Assembly: GCA_009823505.1 (NCBI GenBank)
Contig: VZQC01004720.1
Location: forward strand, 434,918 to 498,917
Reading direction: 5' to 3'
Source: Rhizomys pruinosus
Taxonomy: Eukaryota; Chordata; Mammalia; Rodentia; Spalacidae
DNA: 64,000 bases
Within the stretch, counting starts at the first letter, position 1. Each line of letters begins with the position of its first letter. Below the pieces are notes generated by a model. The model had not been told where the DNA came from. It searched no databases and was given only the letters and a program-made list of their open reading frames with translations. The translations under genes and the position numbers were made by a program. Of this stretch, positions 1-10,100 are shown in pieces.

Positions 1-206
1 AATGTACTGTCTGCATGCAAGTTTGTGCACCTGTGTCGTGCAATGCCGCGGAGGTCAGAAGAGGGTGTCGGATTCCCCTGGAACTGGAGTTCTCCTGGAA
101 TTGGAATTTCAGACGGTTCTCGGCCGCCATGTGGGTGCTGAGGATCGAACCTAGGTCCTCTGTAAGAGCGGTTGGCGCTCTTAACCGCTAGGCCATCTCT
201 CCAGCA
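1..206 (-). mobile_element. B2 SINE, young type, cut by window edge
   Basis: Antisense B2. Reading the minus strand gives the tRNA-like head (GGAGAGATGGCCTAGCGGTT, then the box-B-like GGTTCGATCC region), then the B2 body. The body carries the extra ~18-bp duplication (ctggagtt ... ttggaatt, about 80-108) that marks one B2 subgroup in this window. The A-rich tail lies outside the left edge. Confidence 0.9.
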
Positions 207-223
207 CCCCCCCCTCTTTTTTT

Positions 224-455
224 GATACAGGGTCTCCTTATAGCCCCAGCTGGCCTGGAACTCACTTTGTAGACCAGGCTGGCCTTGAACTCACAGAGAT
301 TCACCTGCCTCTGCCTGCCGAGTGCTAGGATTAAAGGTGTATACCACCACACCTGGCTTAAAGACAGTTCTTAGCCACCATGTGGGTGCTGGGAACCGAA
401 CCCGGATCCTCTGCAAGAGCAGCTGACACTCTTAACCACTGAGCCATCTCTCTGG
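224..455 (-). mobile_element. Composite SINE: B2 tRNA-like head fused to B1
   Basis: On the minus strand the element begins with about 97 bp of B2 head (359-455) and runs directly into a full B1 (224-358). The flanks 212-223 and 456-467 are the same 12 bases (ccctcttttttt), consistent with one insertion of the whole unit, though that duplication is low-complexity. The same junction recurs at 19,209. B4 elements are a comparable ID+B1 fusion; here the head is B2-like instead. Confidence 0.75.
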
Positions 456-737
456 CCCTCTTTTTTTTCCTACCTCATCTCTTGTTTAGTAAAGACCTGT
501 CCCCTCTTCTACTGTCCACACCTTTAACTTCCCCTTCTTTCTATCAGATCACAAGAGAATCTATTGGGTTATTCTATTACAGCTGTTTGATGTATCCTAA
601 GTAGAATGATTTTGGCTCACTGCTTCTCCTTCAACATCAACTTACATTTAAATTTCTGTTATTTAGTGTAGAATAAAAAGTTTTATCCCATTGTCAAATG
701 AATTAGAATATTATAAGCAAATACCAGAATTACTTTC

Positions 738-967
738 TTTTTTTAATTTTTTTATTTATTTTTCATGTGTATGAATGTACTGTCAACATGTAGGTTTGTG
801 CACCTGTGTCGTGCAATGCCGCGTGGAGGTCAGAAGAGGGTGTCGGATTCCCCTGGAACTGGAGTTAAAGACGGTTCTCAGCCGCCATGTGGGTGCTGGG
901 GATAGAACCTGGGTCCTCTGCAAAAGCAGTTGGCGCTCTTAACCGTTAGGCCATCTCTCCAGCCCCC
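738..967 (-). mobile_element. B2 SINE with perfect target-site duplication
   Basis: Full-length antisense B2 with its A-rich tail (poly-T on the plus strand) on the left and tRNA-like head on the right. It is flanked by the 13-bp duplication cagaattactttc at 725-737 and 968-980. It lacks the 18-bp body duplication seen in the copy at 1-206. Confidence 0.95.
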
Positions 968-980
968 CAGAATTACTTTC

Positions 981-1479
981 AACACAGACATTTTAGACTG
1001 AGTCAAGAATAGGCAGCCAATAAGAAAAGCTCTCTCCTGTTCTGGCCTCGGTTATGCTAATTCATACCCCTTGGCTTCATGGTAGCTCATTCCAGCCATC
1101 TCTCCTCCACCCCCAGCAACCAGTTCTGCATAGTCTCCAAACAACTTCCCACAGGTCTATGTGACAGGTCCTGGCCTTGTCCCACTGTGGACCCTCTCTG
1201 TTACAAGCAGGGCTTCCATCCTGGTATTAGCAGACTCCATCAGGCTCACAGTCTGGAAGCTCAGAGGATTTACATGGGGCAGTGAGCTCTTTGACACAAA
1301 AGGAGATTGAAGCCTATGTACATATCTACCCCCTTTCCTTTGGCTCCAGAATTTTTTCTTAGCACAAATGGTACCTTGAATCTTACTCATATTCACTTTA
1401 TATATGGACAAGACCTTAGGCTTTAGAGTTGGTACTGTGTGGAGCTAAGACTTGGGTGTATGCAGAATGAAATTAATCC
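981..1479. other. Unassigned single-copy DNA
   Basis: No repeat family or gene signature recognised. Short open frames on both strands (for example 1079-1285 and 1157-1411) have no recognisable domain. Confidence 0.5.
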
Positions 1480-1800
1480 ATGGAAGAATGCTGTGGATTG
1501 AGTTGTGTCCTCCAAAAACTCATCACTCTGAAGGTCTAATGCCTAATGTAACTGTATTCAGAGATGAAGAGGTAATAACTGTTGAAATGGATCATTGGGG
1601 TTGGGGCCGCTTCCCAATATGGCCGACACTCTCATAAGAAGAGACAAAGATACTAGGTAAGCACATAGCAGGTAGCAGCCACTGCGATCCAAGCAGAGCC
1701 CGTTCCACAACTGGGCTGTGCTGGCACCCTGAACTCAGACCTCCAGCAGCCACAACTATGAGACAATAAATGTCCCTCATTTAAATCACCTTGTCAATGC
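1480..1800 (+). mobile_element. MLT1-like MaLR LTR
   Basis: The order of landmarks matches MLT1 LTRs: an opening ctgtggattgagttgtgtcc, a middle containing ctcataagaagagacaaaga, then cctccagcagccacaactatgag and a polyadenylation signal (aataaa near 1767) followed by tttaaatcacc. Heavily diverged, so old. No paired LTR or internal region is visible nearby, so probably solitary. Confidence 0.75.
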
Positions 1801-2368
1801 CCTTCTGCTATCAAAGCTCAACATGCCTGTTCCAATCCCAAACATACTGTAGTAAAATGTACTTCAATGATTTCTTGAAAGCCGCAGCATCTGGTCTCCT
1901 CTAGAGGGAAGACAGACTGAGAACATATCCTTTCTGCCTTCCTCCCTTCCCCATCCCACTCGTCTGGGTCCTCATTTCCATTCTCTGAGACTCTGTGTTC
2001 TACTACCAAGCTCTGCTCACTGGAAACTCAGGCAAAGGCATCATCTATATGCCAATGACATTCAAATTTATGTTTAAAATCCAGACCTCTCTTCAGAACT
2101 ACAGATTTGTATATCCAACTGATGTTCAACATTGCCATTTGGATGTCTAATAGACATCTCAAACTCAGTATGCCCAGAGCTGAACTGTTCTTCCTTAAAA
2201 CTTTCTTTACCACAGCCTTCTTCATTGCATTCTTATGCTCAAAATCCTGAAATAGCCTCTCATTGTATTCAAAGAAGAAGCCAAAGTAAAAAATGAACAA
2301 GCCCTCCCCCCATGAAATGACTTCCCAGGAAAAGCAGGATGTGAAGTACCTATTCATATGATATTATT
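1801..2368. other. Unassigned DNA
   Basis: No recognisable gene or repeat. A 109-codon minus-strand frame (2028-2357) shows no domain and is likely chance. Confidence 0.5.
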
Positions 2369-2388
2369 AGAGATGGGCTCTTTTTAAA

Positions 2389-2621
2389 CCATTTTATTTT
2401 TTTATTTTTTTATTTTTTTCACATGTGTATGAATATACTGTCTGCATGTAGGTTGGTGCACCCATGTCGTGCAATGCCACGGAGATCAGAAGAGGGTGTC
2501 GGATTCCCCTGGAACTGGAGTTAAAGACGGTTTTAAGCCGCCATGTGGGTGCTGGGGGTCGAACCCGGGTCCTCTGCAAGAGCAATCGGCACTCTAAACC
2601 GCTAGGCTATCTCTCCAGCCC
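2389..2621 (-). mobile_element. B2 SINE with 20-bp target-site duplication
   Basis: Antisense B2 of the type without the body duplication. Perfect 20-bp flanking repeats lie at 2369-2388 and 2622-2641 (beginning agagatgggctc). The length and identity of the duplication point to a fairly recent insertion. Confidence 0.95.
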
Positions 2622-2641
2622 AGAGATGGGCTCTTTTTAAA

Positions 2642-3847
2642 AGTGACATTTGAAAAAGACCTGAAGACAATGAGAAATACTCCAGGCACTAGGATGTGTG
2701 CAAGGGTCCTGAGGCAGGATCTTGCTTACCATTATAAAAGGGCAAAGATACTAGTGTGTCTTAAGAAAAAAGTAGGTAGAAAATTACAAGAAATGAGGAC
2801 TGTGGGCCAATGGACAGCCGGATCACATAGTCTCTGCTACAGAACCTGGTAATGTGAGGACTTCGGCTCTTGTTCTGGGAAGGCACCACTGGAAGCAACA
2901 TGATTTCGATTTAAGATGTAAAAGAATCCTTCTAAGTGCTCTGTTGAAAATGGACCATAGAAGATGAAGGTGAGAGCTGGGGACTACTTGGACTACTACT
3001 AGATTGGCGTTGGGATCTAGGTAAAAGATGCTGATGAGCCAAGATAAGGGATGCTGAGTTGAGCTCAGTAGATTGGGATTAAAGCAAATACTGTCAAATC
3101 TGAGTTCATTCAGAGGAGGACGCATGAGCAAAGAGGATGTCCACTTTCACTCGTAGCATCTCCACTGCCTAAGCAGATGGAGTCCTGGGCAGACCAGCCA
3201 TCTCTCTGTGACTCTAGAACTCTGCTCAGGGTCAACATCAGCTGAGGGAGTCTACGTCCTCCCTCTGAAAATCCAGGCAACTTCCTTTGTCCCTGGGTTC
3301 TGGCTCTCTGCCATCCTTCACATTCCCTCTGGTTTCTCTTGGATCACTTGCAACAAATCTGAAAATAAAATGTAAACGTCAACAGGTTTACATGTCTACA
3401 AGAAAACATTTACAACCCCCATGGGTTGTCAGTAATTGGATGCCTTTTAAATATAGGTAATTTCATTTTATTTTCCTTATTTATCTCAAATTTATGTTTA
3501 TTTTAATGAGATTATTTACTTATCCTTTCTGAATTCAGAACAGAAACCATCTGCAACACTCTATATTAACATGACTTTACTATTTCCCTGTCTGCATTAA
3601 TGACTTTAATATTCCATGAAAATTTGGGCAAGAAATTTCCCAAGAATATGAATTTGCATTTTTTATTTTTGTTTCACAAACTTTCTGAAAGTCTATTTCT
3701 CTAATCAAAAAAATACACTTATGACCTTCATTGATATAAATACTAAAGATTCCTTCCTGAGGAGATGTCAGCCAGCTAAACGTGCCATATGGTTGTTTAT
3801 CATTCAAAATTATCAATCCTAAACAATTATGTCAGGAACTCTGACAT
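2642..3847. other. Unassigned single-copy DNA
   Basis: About 1.2 kb without a recognised repeat or gene. Open frames at 2643-2852, 2823-3131 and 3580-3816 have no recognisable family. Confidence 0.5.
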
Positions 3848-3977
3848 TTTGAGACAGGGTCTCCCTGTAGTTCCAGCTGGCCTGGAACTCATTACACCAG
3901 GCTGGTCCCAATCTCATAGAGATCCGCATGTCTCTGCCTCCTGAGTGTTGAGATTAAAGGCATGCACATCACATTGC
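3848..3977 (-). mobile_element. B1 SINE, diverged
   Basis: Antisense B1: gagacagggtctccctgtag at the left, then ggcctggaactca, gagatccgcatgtctctgcc and gattaaaggcatgcac. Missing bases in the middle and an indistinct 5' end suggest an older copy. Confidence 0.85.
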
Positions 3978-3995
3978 CTTTCATTCTTCCCCATT

Positions 3996-4147
3996 CTTTT
4001 TTTTTTTTTTTTGAGACAGATTCTCCCTTTAATCCCATCTGGTCTGGAGCTCACTCTGAGGACCAGGCTGGCCTTGAACTCACAGAGATCCGCCTGCCTC
4101 TGCTTCCCAAGTGCTGGGATTAAAGGCATGTGCCACCATGCCCAGCT
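3996..4147 (-). mobile_element. B1 SINE
   Basis: Complete antisense B1 starting with a poly-T run (the A tail) and ending gtgccaccatgcccagct. It lies 18 bp from the preceding B1. Confidence 0.9.
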
Positions 4148-4163
4148 TCTTCTCCTTCTTTTT

Positions 4164-4345
4164 AAAAATATTTTGGTTTTTCTTCCAATATGGACTGAAG
4201 ACTCATGTCTCTCCAAGAATCCTGTAAACCTTCAGTGCCAGATGGGGACTGCTGAGACATCCAGCTTATGGACTGAGCTACTACTGGGGTTTCAGCCTCT
4301 TCAGAGTATAGACTGCCATTGTTGGACTACCCAGGCTATATCATA
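4164..4345 (+). repeat. Fragment of unclassified dispersed repeat
   Basis: About 150 bp (ttggtttttcttccaatatg ... gccattgttggactaccc) matches, with divergence, 25,548-25,710 of this window (ggactgaagac, gctgagac, tgtggactgagc-type words in the same order). It is therefore a dispersed repeat. I believe it is an LTR- or DNA-transposon-derived rodent family but cannot name it. Confidence 0.6.
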
Positions 4346-4549
4346 GAGACCAGTACAGGAAGATCAAGACAGGACACTGTGCTTACTGGACCACATTTGG
4401 TGAACATGGGAAGGGAAAACCCTAGTGTTGAGCCCAAGGGCAGGACTGATGGTGGTTTGGGCTTGCCAAGGAGGAGTCTTCAAACATGACGTCTTTCAGC
4501 CTAATAAAGAAAAAAACTCATAAGCTGAAAATGTTAAAACCTATGATAT

Positions 4550-4850
4550 ACGTGGCATGTATACATGCACATTTTGGAGCAATGCAAATTGGATGGAATA
4601 ACAATAAAAACAACAAAAAGACTGGGTAAAATAACTGACTGAAACGGTGAAATTCTGCTCAAAACAGTAAACTTCTGCATCGAAAATTTTAAGAGAGACT
4701 GAGAAAAAAATAAAAAACATGTTTGGCAGAATGCATGAGCTCTGATGGGGTGCGGGGCAAGAAATGGGGGATGGGTCTAGATTTGATTGGAAATTTTGTA
4801 TGCAATGCACAAAGCTTCAATAAAAATTGGCTTTAAAAAAAGTTTTAGTT
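4550..4850 (+). mobile_element. L1 3' UTR fragment
   Basis: Reverse-complement similarity to 60,140-60,340, the 3' UTR of the minus-strand L1 at the right end of the window. Shared landmarks include gcatgagctctgatggggtg and gggtctagatttgat. It ends in cttcaataaaaattggcttt and an A run, like an L1 3' end. Confidence 0.7.
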
Positions 4851-5041
4851 TTTTTTTATGTGTATAAGTATCACCTGCAAGTGTATAAGTGCCATGCCTG
4901 TGGAGGTCAGAAGAGGGCATCAGATCCCCTGGAACAGGAGTTAGGACAGGTGTGAGATGCCATATAGGTGCTGGGAACTGAGCCCAAGTACTCCACAAGA
5001 GCAGCCCGAGCTCTGAACTGCTGATCCATCTCTCCAGCCCC
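4851..5041 (-). mobile_element. B2 SINE, older copy
   Basis: Antisense B2: ggaggtcagaagagggcatc, cctggaacaggagtt, ggtgctgggaactgagccc and gatccatctctccagcccc in order. More diverged than the B2 copies with target-site duplications. Confidence 0.85.
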
Positions 5042-5492
5042 ATTCTTCTCCTTCTTAAGAAACAGTTGTTTCCATTACTGTTTTGTGTTATCAATGATAT
5101 CTTTTTATGTCTTTTTGAAGAATTGACAGCAAATTGATTTTTCTTTAGAGGATATGGATGCCCCCTGTGACTATAATAATTTCTATTTCTATATTCAAAA
5201 TTAAATACTCCCATAATAAGCCTATTTATTTTTTCTTTGTTCCAGACCAAAAGAAACTTTCTTGTTTCCTTTACCATTTTTCTACTTCATAACAGTTGGA
5301 TTTTTTTAACCTTCTACATATTGTTCCTTTTGCCAGCTGTAAGCCCCCATAGCTTCAAAGAATGAAGACCCCCAGGTTCACAGGAAAATGGGAAGATGAG
5401 CAGGATGTTTGTGAATGTATTTAGCTGTACAAACATCAACAACAGCATCCACATTCATTTTCCATAACTCTGCCTCAATCTTTATTTTATAT

Positions 5493-5545
<53 letters not shown>

Positions 5546-6385
5546 AAACTTCAATACATAATAGTTTCAGGCTGGTGTCATACTTAAATAGCTTTTTCTA
5601 GCATATATAAGACCGTATGTTCAATCCCAACTACCACACACACCTACCCAAAGAGGCAATAACTCCATCTTTTTATCTATTTACAAACATTGCCTACTAT
5701 GTAAGCACAGCTGATTCTCTGTAATAGAGAATGGAGAGAATGGAAGAGACCAGGTTGGCCAGATGTTTACCAAGCAAACAAAGAATAGGTAGACAGGTGG
5801 CCAGCAAGCTGGCTAGTGCTCAAAGTTAGAAACAGATGTTCAAGTGCACACCCATACATATAGAGTGACACTTTTGTACAATGGATACTTTGTCATAGCT
5901 GGGCCTAATTTTCTGATGAAAAACATCCTTGTTTTAAGGGGGTTGCATCTTCATGAAAGGCCGAGGTGTTCCTGAGTTGTCATACCACAACTATAATCAA
6001 AATTTCATTTTATAGCTTCTTTTCCTGCTTGATTCTCTGGCTGCAAAATTCATTGTGTATACTCTTAAAAATCCTCTTTCCAATTTTAGTATCACATCTA
6101 GATATTAGTCAATAATTTATCCCTTTATCCTTAGAAATCACAAGATTTCTCACATTATCAGAATATCCCACAGAGAGAATCAGAACACAAACCCACCTAA
6201 ATATCAGAAAAGAAATCAGACTTACCAAAGACCTAAATGAAGAAAAAGGACAATGTCTACCAGGTATATAATGGCAGGAGTTGCATAGTAACTCTGTTCC
6301 TAACCCTTGTCCCAAAAGACATGTGCTTACTCTGGCTAGAATTCAGGATTCTCTGAAATAAGAAAACTGTCTACTGTTTCCCAAA
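5042..6385. other. Mostly single-copy DNA with a (CT)n tract
   Basis: No gene recognised. The only clear repeat is a pure (CT)n microsatellite at about 5494-5542. Open frames at 4777-5277 and 6109-6315 (minus) show no domain. Confidence 0.5.
5494..5542. repeat. (CT)n microsatellite
   Basis: About 24 uninterrupted CT dinucleotides. Confidence 0.98.
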
Positions 6386-6745
6386 GGAGGATTATAATGC
6401 TTTAAATCGGAGGAGTGAATTCATGCAACCCTAGCATGTGGATATCCTACCCCCTAAGGTACTGGAAGGTGAGGGGATTTGGGAAAGGATTGTATTACAA
6501 AGGTGGAGCCCTCATGAATGAGATGGTTGCCCTTACAAAAGAGGCCTGAGAGAGATCTCTTACTCCTTCTACCATGTGAGGGCACAATGAGAAGGCATTA
6601 CCAGGGAACCAGGAAAGGAACCTTCATCAGACCATGAATGTGGCAGTGCCTTGATGCTGATATCAGACTTTGTAGCCTCCAGAATTGTGAAAAATAAACA
6701 TTATTTATGTCACCCATTTCCCACTATTTTAGTACCAAGCCCAAT
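6386..6745 (+). mobile_element. MLT1-like MaLR LTR
   Basis: MLT1 landmarks in order: gatatcctaccccctaaggt, tgggaaaggattgtattaca, accatgtgagggcacaatga, gtagcctccagaattgtgaa, and the polyadenylation signal aataaa near 6696, followed by tcacccatttcccac. Old and solitary. Confidence 0.7.
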
Positions 6746-7052
6746 TAATGAAAATACCAATGAGCTATGCATTTTTTAGAGAGATGCAACCTTCCATCCT
6801 TCATTGATCTGCTGACTTCTGAGCACAGAAGATGCTAAGAAGACATTGTAAAAAAAGGCGCAAGAGGAGTTTCCCTCACTGATGCTGAAAAATGTACTAC
6901 AGACTTTGCCTTAATTTTTTCTTCATTTGGCTACTTATTTAAATACACTATTTTGAAATTTAGAACCCAGGAGTAAAATATAATTAATTTCAATATATAT
7001 TTCAATATATATACACATAAAACGAACATATTCAAACCCCTGCAAATACATT
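6746..7052. other. Unassigned AT-rich DNA
   Basis: Short AT-rich stretch with TATA/ATAT runs near 6990-7015. No gene or repeat family recognised. Confidence 0.5.
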
Positions 7053-7064
7053 TTAAATAGATTT

Positions 7065-7208
7065 CTTTTTTTTTTTTTTTTTGGTCTCTTCAAGTCAGGG
7101 TCTCCCTGTAGTCCCAGCTGTCCTGGAACTCACTCTGTAGACCAGGCTGGCCTTGAACTCACAAAGATCCACCTGCCTCTGCCTCCTGAGTGCACCACCA
7201 CGCCCAGC
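7065..7208 (-). mobile_element. B1 SINE with 12-bp target-site duplication
   Basis: Antisense B1 beginning with a poly-T tail and ending caccaccacgcccagc. It has lost about 15 bp before gcaccaccac. ttaaatagattt flanks it at 7053-7064 and 7209-7220. The right copy also serves as the left target duplication of the adjoining L1. Confidence 0.9.
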
Positions 7209-7226
7209 TTAAATAGATTTATTCTT

Positions 7227-7846
7227 TTTTTTTATTTATTTTTATTGATGCTTTGTGTATTTCATACATCATTTTCCAATTCAGTTCAGGCATATATCCC
7301 CTTCCCTCCCCCCCACCCCACCCCTACCCATCGCAGATCGTGCATTCTGCCATAAGTTTTCTGCATCTTTCTCTGCTTTTTTGTTTTGTTTTGTTTTCAT
7401 TTTTTTTAACAATAGTGATAATTTGTGAGTACAAGCATCCTTCATGTAAAACCAATTTGCAAGCAGTTGTGCCCAAAACCCACACAGCTCATGGGGTCCC
7501 ACCATCCTGAAAGGGGGGGCTTGTTAGTTCAATCAAGTTGATCAAATGAGTGTCCAGTCTATATTGTTGTAGTTTCACCATTAACCCCAATCGAAGCCCT
7601 TACATTCTACCACGCCCCCTCTTCCGCAGATTGTTCCCCAGACAGCTATATTTATTGCAGCTCTGTTCACAATAGCAAAAAACTGGAATCAACCCAAATG
7701 TCCCTCAACTGACGAGTGGATAGAGAAAATGTGGTACATGTACACAATGGAATTCTATGCAGCAGTAAAGAAAGACAACATCATGAACTTTGCAGGTAAA
7801 TGGATGGAGCTTGAAGACATCATGTTAAGTGAAGTAACACAGTCCC
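7227..7846 (-). mobile_element. Short L1 insertion with 5' inversion (twin priming)
   Basis: Perfect 18-bp duplications at 7209-7226 and 7847-7864 (ttaaatagatttattctt) bound the element. From the left it reads as antisense L1 3' UTR (poly-T, then tgatgctttgtgtatttcat), to about 7630. It then switches to sense ORF2 C-terminal sequence (cagctatatttattgcagct, tgtccctcaactgac, tggatggagcttgaag). An antisense 3' part followed by an inverted 5' part within one target duplication is the signature of twin-primed L1 integration. Confidence 0.88.
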
Positions 7847-7966
7847 TTAAATAGATTTATTCTTAAGGATGATTCGAAACAAGGGTTACAGATTCAGACG
7901 CTCTAATGATAAGGCAGGGAACATGAAAACTTTGACACATATGCCTAAACATATCCAAATTTGGGC

Positions 7967-8157
7967 TGAAGGTGAAGTTCAGTTGGTAGAGTGTTTACCT
8001 AGGTTGCACAAGGTCCTGGGTTCAATCCCCAGCACCAGGTGTGATAGGTTATGCCTACAATCCCAGTGAACTGGATCAAAGTTCAAGGGCACCTTCAGCT
8101 ATATATCAAGTTCCAGGTCAATCAAGGATACATGAGTCCCTGCCTCAAAAATGTTCT
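7967..8157 (+). mobile_element. B4 SINE (ID head + B1-like body)
   Basis: The ID-like head (ggttgcacaaggtcctgggt, tcaatccccagcacc) is followed by a decayed B1-like body (atgcctacaatcccagtg ... gtccctgcctcaaaaa). This order is the B4 architecture. Old copy. Confidence 0.75.
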
Positions 8158-8489
8158 TTTTTGACAAATAAAGCTGTCTGTTGGCCGAATTGAACTATGG
8201 GCCCCAGTTTCTGATCTTTGTAAGTATCTTCTGTCAAGGCTACACATTATAGTTCTTACTGAACTCCCAATATCAATATACCATGAAAACACGATACTTT
8301 TAGTTTTGTATACAGCAAAACTTTATTAGAAGTACATCATCACTATCATAATTCTACCTGTAGAACTGAGTCAGGAATAGTATTGGATTAGCTCATTCCT
8401 AAATAATGTCTGCACATACACCCATGTTAATCAAGTGGCAGATGATAATGATGATGATAACAAGTATTATGATTCAAAGGTAAAACATC
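8158..8489. other. Unassigned DNA
   Basis: No gene or repeat family recognised. Confidence 0.45.
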
Positions 8490-8795
8490 CTCCACAGGTT
8501 CATGCATTTGAATACTTGGTCCCCAGCTAGTCTTGGGAAGTTATGGAACTGTTTAGATATAGGTCTGAACTGATAAACATGGGCCATTTGGGGGGAGGGT
8601 GAGTTGTGAAGATTATAGCTCAGCCGTACTTAAGTCCTGCACTGTTTCTCAATCTACCAAAGTGTGACACACCCTAGCATACACTCCCACTGCCATAAAC
8701 TCCACCATGTCATCCCCACTAGGATAGACTAAAACGATGAGCAAAATAAAGCTTTCTTCCTTCACAGTGCTTCAATCAGGTGTTTTCTTAGAATG
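8490..8795 (+). mobile_element. MaLR-type LTR (MST/ORR-like)
   Basis: Words typical of this LTR group appear in order: catgcatttgaatacttggt, ccccagctagtcttgggaag, gttatggaactgtttag, actgccataaactccaccat and gagcaaaataaagctttctt (polyadenylation signal). Strongly diverged; subfamily not resolvable by eye. Confidence 0.6.
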
Positions 8796-9007
8796 AGGAG
8801 AAAAGCAGCAAATACGAGAAATTGTTATTATTTATTCTATACTAAACATGAAATTGTTATCCTCACAGATAATGAATAGTTAAAATTAATATATGTAAGA
8901 GTTACTACCCAATAATTCAGCTGACCACATTTTTAAAATATACACATTATATTACACACATGGAAAATAGCTGGGAGTCATTATAGAGTGGCCAGTTTGT
9001 ATTTCAG

Positions 9008-9010
<3 letters not shown>

Positions 9011-9052
<42 letters not shown>

Positions 9053-9110
9053 TTGTGTATCTATGTGGTGTGTGTGAGAAAAAGAATGAAAGAAAGAAAG
9101 AAAGAAAGAA
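9011..9110. repeat. (TG)n and (GAAA)n microsatellites
   Basis: A pure TG tract at 9011-9051 is followed, after a short interruption, by GAAA repeats at 9084-9110. Confidence 0.97.
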
Positions 9111-9229
9111 GCACATAATATTCATGCAATTTTATCTTCCAGTATGAGTTTGAGCAAACAACTAGCTGATATGTAGTTATCCACTTCACACATTCAGTTC
9201 TGATTATTATCCAAACTATTTCTCATAGT

Positions 9230-9520
9230 GTTTTGAAAAATTCTTAAAATATTATTAGTTTGTGCTAGAGTAGCATTTTAAACTTATGAGCTTAATAAAA
9301 AACTAATGAAACATTTTCCTTAATTACTAATCTAATTGTGAGATAAGATGTAACCTTGACAAGTTAAAAGTGAGGCAGAAGATTCCAAAGTGTTTATCGC
9401 TGATGTGTAAAGTTAACCTGCCTCCAATGCTGTTACTAATGCTGTTTTTAGTGATGACTAATTATTTAAACAAGCATGCAGAATAACAAGAAAGTACTCA
9501 ATTGTTTCCCAAGATTATGA
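9230..9520. promoter_or_regulatory. Candidate conserved noncoding element
   Basis: Repeat-free, AT-rich block with clustered TAAT/ATTA cores (ttaattactaatctaattg near 9321-9339; gactaattatttaaac near 9456), an agataag GATA-like site and tgtttatcgctgatg. The composition resembles mammalian conserved enhancers. Conservation cannot be tested here, so this is inference only. Confidence 0.3.
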
Positions 9521-9604
9521 TGTTAGGAAACTGCTATCAAGGACCTAGAATTCCTTTAAAACTTCCACAAAGACAAATGGTTTTTGAAAATAAAATATCA
9601 GGCT

Positions 9605-10100
9605 GAAGATAAGAGTTCTTAAGAGCTGCAGGTAAGAGCACTGGTTGCTAGTGCAAAGGACAAAGATTTGGTTCCCAGAACCTGCATGGTGGCTCACAAC
9701 CATGTAATTTCGGTTCCAGGGGGTCTAGTACCCTCTTCTAGCTTCTATGGGCACCAGGCATGCACATGGTTCAAAAACATACATGCAGGGACTGGAGAGA
9801 TAGCCTAGCGGTTAAGAGCACTGACGCTCTTGCAGAGGACCCGGGTTCGATCCCCAGCACCCACATGGCGGCTAAGAACCGTCTGTAACTCCAATTCCAG
9901 GAGAACTCCAGTTCCAGGGGAAACCAAGACCCTCTTCTGACCTCCGCGGCATTGCACGACACGGGTGCACATACCTGCATGCAGACAGTACATTCATACA
10001 CATACAAAGATAAATAATAAAAAAAAATTAAAAAAACAAAAACATACATGCAGGCAAAACATTAATATACATAGAATAAAAATAAATAAATATTTTTAAG
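9605..10100 (+). mobile_element. Old B2 SINE split by a younger one
   Basis: The old B2 head and body occupy about 9605-9788 (taagagcactggttgctag, ccagaacctgcatggtggct, ccctcttctagcttctatgg). Its tail resumes at about 10,037 (acatgcaggcaaaacatta). The interruption is the young B2 at 9789-10036. Confidence 0.8.
9789..10036 (+). mobile_element. Young B2 SINE nested in older B2
   Basis: Complete B2 (ggactggagagatagcctag ... aataataaaaaaaaatt tail) with the 17-bp target duplication caaaaacatacatgcag at 9772-9788 and 10037-10053. It carries the extra ~18-bp body duplication (two ccagttcc-like words at about 9890-9915). It is nearly colinear with 26,469-26,715. Confidence 0.95.
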
